Shown here one piece after another: positions 43,275 to 52,452 of a DNA stretch of 64,000 nt. The stretch comes from Bacillota bacterium. Lineage in GTDB: Bacteria; Bacillota; Clostridia; Peptostreptococcales; Anaerovoracaceae. Positions within the stretch are counted from its first letter, which is position 1. The number at the start of each line of letters is the position of its first letter. A program made the translations under genes and the position numbers. The stretch covers positions 1 to 64,000 of the forward strand of contig JAHZHL010000005.1 in NCBI GenBank assembly GCA_019420305.1, written 5' to 3'. A model generated the notes under the pieces. The model saw only the letters and a program-made list of their open reading frames with translations. It had not been told where the DNA came from and made no database searches.

Positions 43275-43916
43275 ATGATGCGGGAATCCAGACTGTTTGA
43301 TGGAGTAAAGGAGAAAGAACAAGAAGCGCTTTTAAACTGCCTTTCCTCAAAAGAGTCATGTTTCGTGAAAAATGATTTTGTGCTGCATGGGGGCGTGTCG
43401 GAACCGATAACCGGGATGGTGCGGGAAGGAAGTCTCCAGATTATAAAAGAAGACTATTGGGGAAACCGGATCATTATTGATGTGCTGGGGCCGGGAGAGA
43501 TTTTCGGAGAAGCGTTCGCCTGCGCGGAGATCTCTCCGATTCCTATCAGTGTAGTTGCGGCGGAAAAAACAAAGCTGCTGCTGTTTGATTACCAGAAATT
43601 GTTGACAACCTGCTCGTCTTCCTGCGCGTTTCATTCAAGGGTCATCCGGAATATGACCAGAATTCTGGCGGAAAAGAATATCCTGCTGATGCAGAAAATG
43701 GAACATATTACGAAACGAACGACCAGAGAAAAGCTGCTTTCCTATCTTTCTTCCCAGGCTGTTATGAAAGGTTCAAGCAGCTTTGAAATCCCTTTCAATC
43801 GGCAGGAACTGGCTGATTACCTGGCAGTCGATCGGAGCGCAATGTCCGCTGAACTTGCCCGAATGCGTGATGATGGACTGCTGCGGTTTCGGAAAAACAG
43901 ATTTACGCTGCTCTAG
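43275..43916 (+). CDS. Crp/Fnr-family regulator
   Basis: A 213-residue regulator with an N-terminal cyclic-nucleotide-binding-like beta-roll (VLGPGEIFGEAFACAE) and a C-terminal winged HTH (FNRQELADYLAVDRSAMSAE). The N-terminal region lacks the cysteine cluster of oxygen-sensing Fnr, and I see no haem or cAMP signature. It is 15 bases after the PhoH-like gene. ATG at 43275 or 43278 is likely; an upstream GTG at 43266 is possible. Ends at a strong terminator. Confidence 0.85.
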   Translation: MMRESRLFDGVKEKEQEALLNCLSSKESCFVKNDFVLHGGVSEPITGMVREGSLQIIKEDYWGNRIIIDVLGPGEIFGEAFACAEISPIPISVVAAEKTKLLLFDYQKLLTTCSSSCAFHSRVIRNMTRILAEKNILLMQKMEHITKRTTREKLLSYLSSQAVMKGSSSFEIPFNRQELADYLAVDRSAMSAELARMRDDGLLRFRKNRFTLL

Positions 43917-43923
43917 TAATGAA

Positions 43924-43952
43924 GAGGCGCGAAGGCGCCTCGTTTCTTTTTT
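43924..43952 (+). terminator. Terminator of the Crp/Fnr gene
   Basis: Perfect stem GAGGCGC-GAAG-GCGCCTC followed by a T-rich tail ending in six T. Confidence 0.9.
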
Positions 43953-44059
43953 GTCATCAAATTTTAAGAAAACCCCTATACAAAAGAGATTTGTTTTGTT
44001 GTACAATAATAATATCTACGAGAAACAGAAGGCAAGATAACAGGGAGAAAAAAGAAAAT

Positions 44060-44722
44060 ATGATAATTGAGAAAAAAGATAATTTTCGGTTGGATGAAGA
44101 TATTGTTCCGGGTACGCTGAAACCTCTAATGGAAGAATTTCAGGATTTCGTACTGCTGAGAAACACTTATCATGCGGCGATCCGCGAGGTCAGTACAAAG
44201 CTGGAAGTTCTGGACGACGAGTTCCAGGTGCGTTATGATTACAACCCGATCCACCATATGGAGTGCAGGCTGAAATCGCCTCGCAGTCTCTTTGAAAAGC
44301 TGGAGCGCAAAGGACTCGAAATTGAAATCGCGTCGATCAGTCAGATTACAGATATGGCGGGAATCCGGGTAATCTGCAATTACATTGATGATGTGTACGC
44401 GGTCGCTTCTCTGCTCTTAAAGCAGAACGATATCAAGCTGATCCGGCGAAGAGATTATATAAAAGAGCCGAAGGAGAGCGGATATCGCAGTCTCCATCTG
44501 GTTGTGCAGATTCCGGTATTCCTTTCGGATAAAACGGAAATGGTGCCGGTGGAGATTCAGCTTCGGACTATTGCGATGGATACCTGGGCCAGTTTGGAAC
44601 ATGAGCTGAAATATAAGCGCAGCGGGGGCATTACGCCTGCTATGGAAGAAGAACTGAAAGACTGCGCGAAAGCGTTGGCAGAGGTGGATCAAAGGATGGA
44701 GAGAATCCATAAGGAGCTTTAA
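44060..44722 (+). CDS. relQ: Small alarmone (p)ppGpp synthetase, RelQ/YjbM type
   Basis: A 220-residue synthetase-only alarmone enzyme that transfers pyrophosphate from ATP to GDP or GTP. Motifs: YNPIHHMECRLKSPRSLFEK, ITDMAGIRVICNYIDDVY, GYRSLHLVV and VEIQLRTIAMDTWASLEHEL. No HD hydrolase, TGS or ACT domain is present. ATG at 44060 gives the usual length; AGGGAG lies about 12 bases upstream. Monocistronic. Confidence 0.92.
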   Translation: MIIEKKDNFRLDEDIVPGTLKPLMEEFQDFVLLRNTYHAAIREVSTKLEVLDDEFQVRYDYNPIHHMECRLKSPRSLFEKLERKGLEIEIASISQITDMAGIRVICNYIDDVYAVASLLLKQNDIKLIRRRDYIKEPKESGYRSLHLVVQIPVFLSDKTEMVPVEIQLRTIAMDTWASLEHELKYKRSGGITPAMEEELKDCAKALAEVDQRMERIHKEL

Positions 44723-44854
44723 TTACGAAAATGATAAACCCGGAATGAGATTCCGTCTTATTGTGGCAGATGTGTGAAGAATGGGATGGATTTCTTTTCA
44801 ATGTGAACGGGATATGTTAGAATCGGATAAACAGAAAAAAGAAAAGAGGGAAAT

Positions 44855-46084
44855 ATGAAAAAAAGAATCATTTCATTGGTAGTAGCGGTATGCCTGCTGG
44901 CAAGTCTGGGGCTGACCGGGTGCGGCAGCAGCAGTCCTTATAGCGGTTATGATTTGTCTGAATATGTAAAGACCGGAACTTACAAAGGACTGGAGATGGA
45001 TAAGATTGAAGTGTCGGTTTCGGATGAGGAGGTTGACGCGCAGATTCAGACAAATGTAGAGGAAACCAAGACAACGGAAAAAATAAAAGAAGGTACGGTC
45101 GCGAAAAACGATACGGTCAATATTGACTATGAGGGAAAAATTGACGGAAAAACTTTTAACGGAGGAAGCGCCGAAGGCTATGATCTCACGATCGGATCAG
45201 GAGCGTTTATTGACGGCTTTGAGGACGGACTGATCGGAAAAGCGGTAGGATCCACCCAGACGCTGAATCTCAAGTTCCCGGACGACTACAGCAGTTCCGA
45301 TGTGGCCGGCAAGGACGTCGTATTTACGGTAAAGATTAATTATATTTCTAAGGAGACCATTCCGGTATATAATGATCAGTGGGTAGCGGACAACAGCGAT
45401 GTTAAAACGACAGCGGAATATGAGAAACAGGTCAGAGAAGAGCTTTACAAGGAAAAAGAGGATACAGAAAAGAGTAATGTGATCAGCACGCTCTGGACCA
45501 AAGTTGTCGACAGTTCCGAAGTTATCAAATATCCGGAAGACGAAGTGAACAAATATGTGGAAAAGATCGAGGCTCAGTATCAGTCTATGGCGGAAAACAA
45601 CGGAATGGAATTGAAAGATTTGTGGGAACAATACGGAATTGAATCAGAAAAAGAGTACAATTCCGAGAATAAGCAGACCGCGCAGGCCTATGTAAAAGAG
45701 CAGATGGTTATGTATGATATCGCGGAAAAAGAAAATCTGAGCTATACGGATGAAGAAGAGAAAGAGCTCAGATCGCAGCTGGAAGAGGCGGATTATCAGG
45801 ATGATGAGTCTTTTGAAGAATCGTTCGGGCAGGATATGGATACCTATATTGAGCTTGCGCTGACTTTCAATAAGGTCGGGGAATTCATTTTTGACAATGC
45901 GAAAGTTGCGGGGGAAGAAGCGGAGTCGACGAAAGAAACTCAGTCTGAGCAGACGACACAGGCAACTGAGGCAACTGAGACAACTCAGGCTGAACCCTCA
46001 CCGGAGGAAGATATGAGCCAGCAGGATGATGCGGGTGCGGATGACGCCACATCGAATGATCAGCCTGGCGGAGCGGACGCTTAA
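44855..46084 (+). CDS. Lipoprotein with FKBP / trigger-factor-like domains
   Basis: A 409-residue exported lipoprotein. The signal peptide ends LGLTGC, with Cys23 lipidated. Residues about 35-165 include an FKBP peptidyl-prolyl isomerase core (NDTVNIDYEGKIDGKTFNGG, GSGAFIDGFEDGLIGKAVG). The following helical region resembles the trigger-factor C-terminal domain. The C-terminal about 45 residues are a Thr/Glu/Gln/Asp-rich low-complexity tail. It is probably a foldase for secreted proteins on the outer membrane face, doing the job PrsA does in Bacillus. Monocistronic. Confidence 0.85.
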   Translation: MKKRIISLVVAVCLLASLGLTGCGSSSPYSGYDLSEYVKTGTYKGLEMDKIEVSVSDEEVDAQIQTNVEETKTTEKIKEGTVAKNDTVNIDYEGKIDGKTFNGGSAEGYDLTIGSGAFIDGFEDGLIGKAVGSTQTLNLKFPDDYSSSDVAGKDVVFTVKINYISKETIPVYNDQWVADNSDVKTTAEYEKQVREELYKEKEDTEKSNVISTLWTKVVDSSEVIKYPEDEVNKYVEKIEAQYQSMAENNGMELKDLWEQYGIESEKEYNSENKQTAQAYVKEQMVMYDIAEKENLSYTDEEEKELRSQLEEADYQDDESFEESFGQDMDTYIELALTFNKVGEFIFDNAKVAGEEAESTKETQSEQTTQATEATETTQAEPSPEEDMSQQDDAGADDATSNDQPGGADA

Positions 46085-46156
46085 TGAATGGATGAAACCT
46101 GAAAAACGGCAGAAAAATCGGAATTGCGTGGAATTTGCGATTTCAGAAAAATAATA

Positions 46157-46185
46157 TTGAAAAGAACTGCAAGGTATGGTACTAT
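46157..46185 (+). promoter_or_regulatory. Promoter of the glycine riboswitch transcript
   Basis: TTGAAA (46157-46162), 17 bp, TACTAT (46180-46185). The start site would fall about 55 bases before the aptamer. Confidence 0.65.
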
Positions 46186-46245
46186 CGTTACGTTAGTTTG
46201 TCGATTAAGCCAGAACCTTGCAGTTTTGGCAAGAAGGAAACTAGG

Positions 46246-46335
46246 ATTCTCTGGAGAGTCTCAGCTTTGAGCGCCGAAGGTGTAAGCGGGAACGGAAGTT
46301 TTCGCGATCTCTCAGGCAAAAGGACAGAGCGAATC
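46246..46335 (+). promoter_or_regulatory. Glycine riboswitch (single aptamer)
   Basis: The conserved glycine-aptamer blocks are all present in order: CTCTGGAGAGTCTC, GAGCGCCGAAGG, then ATCTCTCAGGCAAAAGGACAG. CTCTG (46249) and CAGAG (46325) form P1. No second full aptamer precedes or follows; a TAGTTT/AAACTA stem upstream may be a ghost aptamer. It lies upstream of an alanine/glycine:sodium symporter, a known target. Confidence 0.92.
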
Positions 46336-46375
46336 GTTGATAGGATTATCATTCATAGCTTTGCCTATTCTCTGG

Positions 46376-46400
46376 AAAGTCGAATTGTTCGGCTTTTTTT
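46376..46400 (+). terminator. Glycine riboswitch terminator
   Basis: AAAGTCGAA pairs with TTCGGCTTT (one G-U) around TTG, then a T tract. It is the expression platform before the symporter gene. Confidence 0.8.
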
Positions 46401-46457
46401 CTTTGCGTTTAACTGCGCAGGGAATTGAATTTTATTATTATTGAGAGGGTAAAAAAC

Positions 46458-47882
46458 ATGGAACAACTGAATCACGTTTTGGAAAGTATTGACAGTATTG
46501 TGTGGGGCGTGCCACTGATCGTGCTGATTATGGGTACCGGTATCTTCCTTACCATCAGACTCGGCGTGCTGCAGTTCCGTAAACTCGGAAAAGCGCTTAA
46601 GTACATGGTAAAAAATGAAGCGGATGGAGAGGGAGAAGTAACCAGTTTTGGAGCGCTGTGCACCGCCATGGCGGCAACCATCGGTACCGGAAACATCGTA
46701 GGTGTTGCGACAGCGATTATCGCCGGCGGACCGGGAGCGCTGTTCTGGATGATTTTGGCCGCGTGCCTGGGGATGGCTACGAAATACTCAGAGGGCGTTC
46801 TGGCGCTCAAATACCGAGTGCTCAAGCCGGATGGACACGCTCTTGGCGGACCTTTCTACTATATTGAGAATGGAATGGGAAAAAAGTGGATCTGGCTGGC
46901 AAAGCTCTTCGCCATATTCGGAACCTGCGCGGGGCTTCTGGGCATCGGGACGATTACGCAGGTAAACGGAATCGCGACTGCGGCACAGGGATTCTTTGAT
47001 CCCAACAATGAGAATACCGTGCATCTTTTCGGCAGGGACTATTCTATTTCCATTGTCATTACTGCCGTTGTGGTGGCCTTTTTTACCGCCCTTGTTGTAA
47101 TCGGCGGAATTCAAAGAATCGCCAGTGTAACGACGATTGTCGTGCCCTTTATGGCTATCGGCTACGTGGTGATCTGTGTTTCGATTCTGATCGCGAATAT
47201 TTCAGCGATTCCTCATGTAATAGGCGAAGTATTCGCCAGCGCTTTCGGACTGCGCGCGGTTGCGGGAGGCGCGATCGGCTCTCTTCTGATGGCAATGCAG
47301 ATGGGCGTCGCGAGAGGAATCTTTTCCAATGAAGCAGGACTGGGAAGCGCGCCGATCGCGGCTGCCGCGGCGCAGACCAAAGAACCGGTGAGACAGGGAC
47401 TGATTTCTATGACCGGAACATTTATTGACACGGTAATTATCTGTACCATGACGGGACTTACCCTTATGGTAACCGGAGCGTATGACAGCGCGCTGGATCA
47501 GGGTCTGGAAGGTGTGCAGGTAACAGCGCTGGCCTTTGGCAAGGGACTTCCATGGTCTGTGGAAACCGGCTCTTTTGTGATGATGCTGTGCCTGGTATTC
47601 TTCGCCTTTACTACGATCCTTGGATGGGATTATTACAGCGAACGCTGTCTGGAATATCTGACAGGGGGCAAAAAAGGAGTCCTTACCACATACAGATGGC
47701 TTTATATCCTGGCAGTACTGGCTGGTCCGTTTATTACGGTAAGCGCGGTGTGGACCATCGCCGATATCTTTAACGGACTGATGGCTATTCCGAACCTGAT
47801 CGCTCTTCTCGCGCTGAATGGTGTGATCGTGGCGGAAACAAGAAGCTATTTCAAGCGTCTGGCTGAAAATCGGCTTGAGTAA
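46458..47882 (+). CDS. AGCS-family sodium:alanine/glycine symporter
   Basis: A 474-residue inner-membrane carrier with about 11 helices. The family signature GTGNIVGVATAIIAGGPGA and the downstream FSNEAGLGSAP are intact. ATG at 46458 is preferred because GAGGG precedes it; the 46425 start has no site. A glycine riboswitch with a terminator controls it. Such switches can turn uptake off when glycine is plentiful; the direction cannot be read with certainty here. Confidence 0.95.
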   Translation: MEQLNHVLESIDSIVWGVPLIVLIMGTGIFLTIRLGVLQFRKLGKALKYMVKNEADGEGEVTSFGALCTAMAATIGTGNIVGVATAIIAGGPGALFWMILAACLGMATKYSEGVLALKYRVLKPDGHALGGPFYYIENGMGKKWIWLAKLFAIFGTCAGLLGIGTITQVNGIATAAQGFFDPNNENTVHLFGRDYSISIVITAVVVAFFTALVVIGGIQRIASVTTIVVPFMAIGYVVICVSILIANISAIPHVIGEVFASAFGLRAVAGGAIGSLLMAMQMGVARGIFSNEAGLGSAPIAAAAAQTKEPVRQGLISMTGTFIDTVIICTMTGLTLMVTGAYDSALDQGLEGVQVTALAFGKGLPWSVETGSFVMMLCLVFFAFTTILGWDYYSERCLEYLTGGKKGVLTTYRWLYILAVLAGPFITVSAVWTIADIFNGLMAIPNLIALLALNGVIVAETRSYFKRLAENRLE

Positions 47883-47907
47883 AGATTCGATAAAATTTGA
47901 CATAAGA

Positions 47908-47955
47908 AAAACGGCGGGAGCAGGACAAAAAACGTTCTGACTTCCGTCGTTTTTT
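47908..47955 (+). terminator. Terminator of the symporter gene
   Basis: AAACGGCGGGAG pairs with CTTCCGTCGTTT (G-U pairs tolerated), followed by TTTTTT. Confidence 0.8.
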
Positions 47956-47994
47956 CATATAGATATAAGGACAGACATAAAAGGGGGATAAATA

Positions 47995-48252
47995 ATGTTA
48001 AACACAGAGGATATCAGAAATAAAGAAGTGATCAATATTTATGACGGAAAGAGCCTGGGATTTGTCTACGATATTGAGATCAACCTGAAAGAAGGAAGAA
48101 TTGAAGGAATCGTGCTGCCGGGAGAACGCGGGCTGTTTAACCTGTTCGGCAGGGAGAGCGAGGATTTCGTGATAAAGTGGAAGAATGTGAAAACCATTGG
48201 AGAGGACGTGATTTTGGTAAATGTTCCGACCTCTTTGGAATCCGCGACTTAA
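47995..48252 (+). CDS. YlmC/YmxH-family PRC-barrel protein
   Basis: An 85-residue PRC-barrel domain protein (IYDGKSLGFVYDIEINLKEG, IEGIVLPGERGLFNLFGRES). YlmC/YmxH members are widespread in spore-forming Firmicutes and are usually labelled sporulation-associated, but no biochemical role is established. AAGGGGG lies seven bases before the ATG. It is followed after 95 bases by nrdR. Confidence 0.85.
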   Translation: MLNTEDIRNKEVINIYDGKSLGFVYDIEINLKEGRIEGIVLPGERGLFNLFGRESEDFVIKWKNVKTIGEDVILVNVPTSLESAT

Positions 48253-48347
48253 AGCACTTGGCAAAAAACACAATATGTAGTAAAATCAGAATGTCAGGTT
48301 ACAGGAATAGTAGATATGCAGGAAACAGCTGTGAAAGGAGGGCAAAG

Positions 48348-48854
48348 ATGAAGTGCCCGTTTTGTGAAAATCAGGATACCAGAGTGATTGATTCCAGACA
48401 TACGGAAGATGGACATGCCATCCGCAGGAGGCGCGAATGTGACGCCTGCGGAAAGCGGTTTACGACCTACGAAAAAGTGGAAGAAATGATTCTTATGGTA
48501 ATAAAAAAAGACGGCCGCCGGGAAGCCTTTGACCGGAACAAGATTATGAATGGAATCATAAAAGCTTGCGAAAAAAGACCGGTTCCCCTGGCTGAAATTG
48601 AAAAGGTGGTAGATGAGATTGAGCGGGGGCTCAATAATATGATGGAAAAGGAAGTGGAGAGTACATTCATTGGCGAGCTGATTATGGAACAGCTGCGCAG
48701 GTTGGATGAAGTCGCCTATGTTCGCTTTGCTTCCGTGTACAGACAGTTTACGGACATTAATACTTTTGTAGCTGAAATTGAAAAACTCCTGACCAGCAAA
48801 AAAAACAATAAAGGAAGCGTATATCATGAAGAAAAAAATTCGAGTAGCGATTGA
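48348..48854 (+). CDS. nrdR: Transcriptional repressor NrdR
   Basis: Nucleotide-sensing repressor of ribonucleotide reductase genes. The 168 residues comprise an N-terminal zinc ribbon (MKCPFCENQDTRVIDSR and CDACGKRFTTYE) and an ATP-cone domain. The C-terminus is about 15 residues longer than typical. ATG at 48348 follows GGAGGG. It overlaps cmk by 29 bases. Confidence 0.95.
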   Translation: MKCPFCENQDTRVIDSRHTEDGHAIRRRRECDACGKRFTTYEKVEEMILMVIKKDGRREAFDRNKIMNGIIKACEKRPVPLAEIEKVVDEIERGLNNMMEKEVESTFIGELIMEQLRRLDEVAYVRFASVYRQFTDINTFVAEIEKLLTSKKNNKGSVYHEEKNSSSD

Positions 48855-49491
48855 CGGTCCCAGCGGCGCGGGAAAGAGTACGATCGCAAAGGCAGTCGCC
48901 AGAGAGCTGGGAATCGATTATATTGATACAGGCGCCATGTATCGGGCAGTAGGATATAAGACGATCCGCTGTGGAGTGAATCCGGATGACGCGCAGGCTA
49001 TGAAGGACATGCTGGATCATACGGAGATTGATTTTTCCGGCGGCAATATTATTCTGGATGGCGTGATCATCAATGACAAAATCCGTACGCCGGAGATTTC
49101 AAAGAGGGCTTCGGAGTGTTCCGCTCTGGCGGATGTAAGAGAAAAACTGGTGCAGCTTCAGCGGCAGATGGGACAGGCCAAGAGTGTAATTATGGACGGA
49201 CGAGATATCGGAAGCAATGTGCTGAGGGATGCGGAATACAAGTTTTTTTTGACAGCCTCACCGGAAGAACGCGCGCGGCGCCGGTTTGAAGAACTGAAGG
49301 AAAAGGGGCAGTCGGTTGAATACGGGCAAATCCTTTCCGATATCCGGCAGAGAGATCATAAGGATATGACAAGAGAGCTGAATCCTCTCTGTAAAGCGGA
49401 GGATGCGGTGGAGGTGGATTCCACTGAAATGGGAATTGAAGAAGTGACGGAGTTTATATTAAAGGAGATAGAGAAGACATGGCAACAGTAA
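48826..49491 (+). CDS. cmk: Cytidylate kinase
   Basis: Phosphorylates CMP and dCMP. The 221-residue protein has P-loop DGPSGAGKST, DTGAMYRAVGYK and the lid region RDIGSNVL with RQRDHKD. It overlaps both neighbours (29 bases with nrdR, 13 with DUF1015), suggesting one operon. Confidence 0.96.
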   Translation: MKKKIRVAIDGPSGAGKSTIAKAVARELGIDYIDTGAMYRAVGYKTIRCGVNPDDAQAMKDMLDHTEIDFSGGNIILDGVIINDKIRTPEISKRASECSALADVREKLVQLQRQMGQAKSVIMDGRDIGSNVLRDAEYKFFLTASPEERARRRFEELKEKGQSVEYGQILSDIRQRDHKDMTRELNPLCKAEDAVEVDSTEMGIEEVTEFILKEIEKTWQQ

Positions 49492-50720
49492 GACCTTTCA
49501 GAGCGGTTCGTCCGGCTCAGAAATACGCGGATAAAGTTGTTTCCCTGCCCTATGACGTTATGAATCGGCAGGAAGCGGAAAAAATGGCAGAGGGAAACCC
49601 ATACAGTTTCCTCCATATCTGCCGCTCGGAAATTGATCTTCCGAATCAGAAAGATCCTTATGACAGGAGCGTTTATGAAAAGGCAAAGCAGAATATCGGG
49701 GATTTCCTGAACAAGGGTGTGTTCATCCAGGACGAGGAACCGGCCCTTTATATCTACCGGCAGGTGATGGACGGGCGTGTACAGACGGGAATCGCGGCCA
49801 CCGTATCGGTGGATGAATATCAGAACAATACCATTAAAAAGCACGAATTTACCAGAGTGGAAAAGGAGCAGGATCGGATTAACCACTTCGACATCTGCGA
49901 TGCCAACACGGAACCGGTGTTTCTAACCTATAGGGATGACAAGCGAATCCGCCTGCTGATCGAGGGCTGGATCGCGGAAAACAAGTCGGTTTACGATCTG
50001 GAGACGGAAGACGGAATCCGCCATACCCTTTGGGTGATCGACGATCCGGAGCGGATTGGGCATATTACCGATCTTTTTAAAGAAGTTCCGTCTCTTTATA
50101 TTGCCGACGGGCATCACAGAAGCGCTTCCGCCTGCAAGGTAGGGCTGAAAAGGAGAGAAGAACATCCTGACTACACAGGAGAAGAAGAGTTTAACTTCTT
50201 TATGGCGGTACTGTTTCCGGATGCGGATCTGCATATTTTCGACTACAACCGAGTGGTAAAGGATCTGAATGGCAATACGGTGGAAAGCTTTATGGCAAAA
50301 GTAAAGGAGGCCGGATTCAAGATCGATAAAAAGGGAGAGGATATTTACTATCCGGAAACGAAGCACTGCTTCTCTATGTATCTGGAAGGCATTTGGTATC
50401 GGCTGACGGCAAAGCCGGAGATCATTCCGGATCACGTAATCGACTCCTTGGATGTGGCGATTCTGCAAAACCGGATTCTGGGACCGATTCTGGGAATAGA
50501 GGATCCGCGTACGGACAAGAGAATTGACTTTGTGGGCGGAATCCGGGGGCTGGAGGAATTGGAAAAGCGCTGCCATGAAGATATGAAAGTGGCGTTTGCC
50601 GTTTATCCGGTAGAAATTACAGATCTGCTGAATGTTTCTGATAATAACATGGTAATGCCGCCGAAATCCACCTGGTTTGAGCCAAAGCTGGGGAGCGGAT
50701 TATTTATCCATATGCTGTAA
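49479..50720 (+). CDS. DUF1015 family protein
   Basis: A 413-residue cytoplasmic protein with the family N-terminus VRPFRAVRP...VVSLPYDVM and the conserved YIADGHHRSASA. Family members are widespread in anaerobes and often sit beside serine biosynthesis genes, but the function is not established to my knowledge. Here it is coupled to cmk instead. It ends at a hairpin that also carries the next gene's ribosome binding site. Confidence 0.85.
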   Translation: MATVRPFRAVRPAQKYADKVVSLPYDVMNRQEAEKMAEGNPYSFLHICRSEIDLPNQKDPYDRSVYEKAKQNIGDFLNKGVFIQDEEPALYIYRQVMDGRVQTGIAATVSVDEYQNNTIKKHEFTRVEKEQDRINHFDICDANTEPVFLTYRDDKRIRLLIEGWIAENKSVYDLETEDGIRHTLWVIDDPERIGHITDLFKEVPSLYIADGHHRSASACKVGLKRREEHPDYTGEEEFNFFMAVLFPDADLHIFDYNRVVKDLNGNTVESFMAKVKEAGFKIDKKGEDIYYPETKHCFSMYLEGIWYRLTAKPEIIPDHVIDSLDVAILQNRILGPILGIEDPRTDKRIDFVGGIRGLEELEKRCHEDMKVAFAVYPVEITDLLNVSDNNMVMPPKSTWFEPKLGSGLFIHML

Positions 50721-50732
50721 CCGAATGTGAAT

Positions 50733-50776
50733 AAACACTCCTGAAAGGGAAATACTACCTTTGAGGAGTGTTTTTT
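50733..50776 (+). terminator. Terminator whose 3' arm holds the next gene's ribosome binding site
   Basis: AAACACTCCT-G-AAAGG pairs with CCTTT-G-AGGAGTGTTT, then TTTATT. The AGGAG at 50764-50768 is the only good ribosome binding site for the penicillin-binding protein gene at 50780. Confidence 0.8.
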
Positions 50777-50779
50777 ATT

Positions 50780-52396
50780 ATGAAAAAGCGGATATACGCA
50801 GTGGGAGTTCTGTTGGGAACAGCGTTGATTGCCCTGGCAGGACGCACCTTTTACATTCAGGTTATCGGACATGAAGAACTGGCGCAGGCCGCCGCCGCCC
50901 AGCAGCGGATTGCGCTGGAAGGTGCAAACAGCCGGGGAATGATCTACGATCGGAACCATACGCCCCTGGTGGGAAATAATCAAGAGTATATTTACATTAT
51001 TCGGCAGGAACAGTTTGACGGCGAAACGATGAACGCTCTGAATAAGCTGAATGCCAGAGAAATACAGAACCGCGGCAGCGGTTACCGGGTGTTTGCCTCC
51101 AGAGAATATGATAAGGAGGCGGGGCAAAGATTGATTCGGAACTCTTCTGCGTATATTCTGGAAGCAGGAAGGCGATACCGCAAGGAGCAGATGGCGGCGC
51201 ACCTGCTGGGCTATGTGAATCCGCAGGATCAAAGCGGCGCGTCGGGGCTGGAACGGATGTATGATGAGGAGCTGTCTCTTCTGGATAAAAAAATTTTTAC
51301 AATCGCGGATGTCAGGGGCAATTTTCTCCAGGGAAGCGGTCTGGTGGTTTCCTCAGCATTGGATAGGGATTCTTACGTGAAAGAGGGAATCATAACGACG
51401 CTGGACGCGGGGATTCAGGGAAAGGTCGAAGAGCTGCTGAAAGAGTCTCCCAAAGACGGGGCGGTTGTAGTTCTGAAAAGCGGTACCGGCGAAATCGTGG
51501 CTTCTGCCAGCACACCGGGATTTGATCCGTCCAATATCAATGAATATATGGAAAATGGAAGCGATGAACTGGTTAATAAGGTGACGCAAGGAGAATACCC
51601 GCCGGGATCGATTTTTAAAATCGTGGTGGCGGCAGCGGCGCTGGAAAAAGGAATCGAACCTGAAACTTCCTGGAACTGCAAGGGATATGAAGTGGTGCAT
51701 GGAAATCGGGTAAACTGCAAAACCGGCGGCGAAGAAGGACACGGAACGATTACTTTTCAGGAAGCCTTTGCCCAGTCCTGCAACTCAGCGTTTATTCAGA
51801 TTGCGGAAAAAACAGGAGCAGAGGCGATTCTGAACATGGCGGAGCGGATGGGGCTCGGAGAGGAGGCGCTTTCCGGCTATCCGGGTGAAAAAAATGGAAA
51901 TCTGATGACTGTGCGGCAGTCCGCAGGAGCGGCGATCGCGAATCTTGCCATCGGACAGGGGGAGACACTGGTGACGCCCCTGCAGGCGGCCAGAATGACC
52001 AATATCATCGCCTCCGGCGGCGCTGATCCGGGGGTACATCTTGTTCTGGAAGAAGGAGACGCGGCAGATGAGGCGCCGACTGCGGTGCTGGATAAGGAGA
52101 CGGCGGAAAAACTCAGGAACATGATGGCGCAGACGATGATCAGCGGTTCCGGAAAAACGTTGAAAGCAGAGACTTCCATGGCAGCTAAAACCGGATCCGC
52201 AGAGAGCTCCATGGGAGGCGAGGATGTAGTCCACGGCTGGATTACAGGGTTTGCGCCGGCAGAGAAACCCGAGTATACAATTACGGTATTCATAGAAGAT
52301 GGGGAGTCGGGAAGCGGTTCCGCCGGGCCCGTGTTTTCTGAGATTGTAGAGTATCTGAGTGATTCGGAAAGCTTTGAACAGGCTTTTTCCTTCTGA
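50780..52396 (+). CDS. Class B penicillin-binding protein (transpeptidase)
   Basis: A 538-residue peptidoglycan D,D-transpeptidase with an N-terminal membrane anchor (VGVLLGTALIALAGRTFYI). Catalytic motifs: SxxK in PPGSIFKIV (about 277), SxN in SCNSAF (about 333) and KTG in AAKTGSAES (about 470). It lacks a glycosyltransferase domain. Short and without PASTA domains, it resembles the PbpA/SpoVD-like group; a precise role in division, elongation or sporulation cannot be assigned. Its ribosome binding site lies in a terminator-like hairpin, 11 bases before the ATG. Confidence 0.88.
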   Translation: MKKRIYAVGVLLGTALIALAGRTFYIQVIGHEELAQAAAAQQRIALEGANSRGMIYDRNHTPLVGNNQEYIYIIRQEQFDGETMNALNKLNAREIQNRGSGYRVFASREYDKEAGQRLIRNSSAYILEAGRRYRKEQMAAHLLGYVNPQDQSGASGLERMYDEELSLLDKKIFTIADVRGNFLQGSGLVVSSALDRDSYVKEGIITTLDAGIQGKVEELLKESPKDGAVVVLKSGTGEIVASASTPGFDPSNINEYMENGSDELVNKVTQGEYPPGSIFKIVVAAAALEKGIEPETSWNCKGYEVVHGNRVNCKTGGEEGHGTITFQEAFAQSCNSAFIQIAEKTGAEAILNMAERMGLGEEALSGYPGEKNGNLMTVRQSAGAAIANLAIGQGETLVTPLQAARMTNIIASGGADPGVHLVLEEGDAADEAPTAVLDKETAEKLRNMMAQTMISGSGKTLKAETSMAAKTGSAESSMGGEDVVHGWITGFAPAEKPEYTITVFIEDGESGSGSAGPVFSEIVEYLSDSESFEQAFSF

Positions 52397-52418
52397 CCGC
52401 CAGTTCCCCGGGAAAGGA

Positions 52419-52452
52419 AAAGAACCGGCAGCTCACGGGCTGTCGGTTCTTT
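52419..52452. terminator. Bidirectional terminator between the PBP gene and sigK
   Basis: AAAGAACCGGCAGC pairs with GCTGTCGGTTCTTT (one G-U). T runs are short on both strands. The hairpin includes the sigK stop codon. Confidence 0.75.

Noticed and set aside
46135..46428. Open frame of 97 codons upstream of the symporter
   Set aside because: It runs through the glycine riboswitch and its terminator, which explain the sequence. No ribosome binding site.
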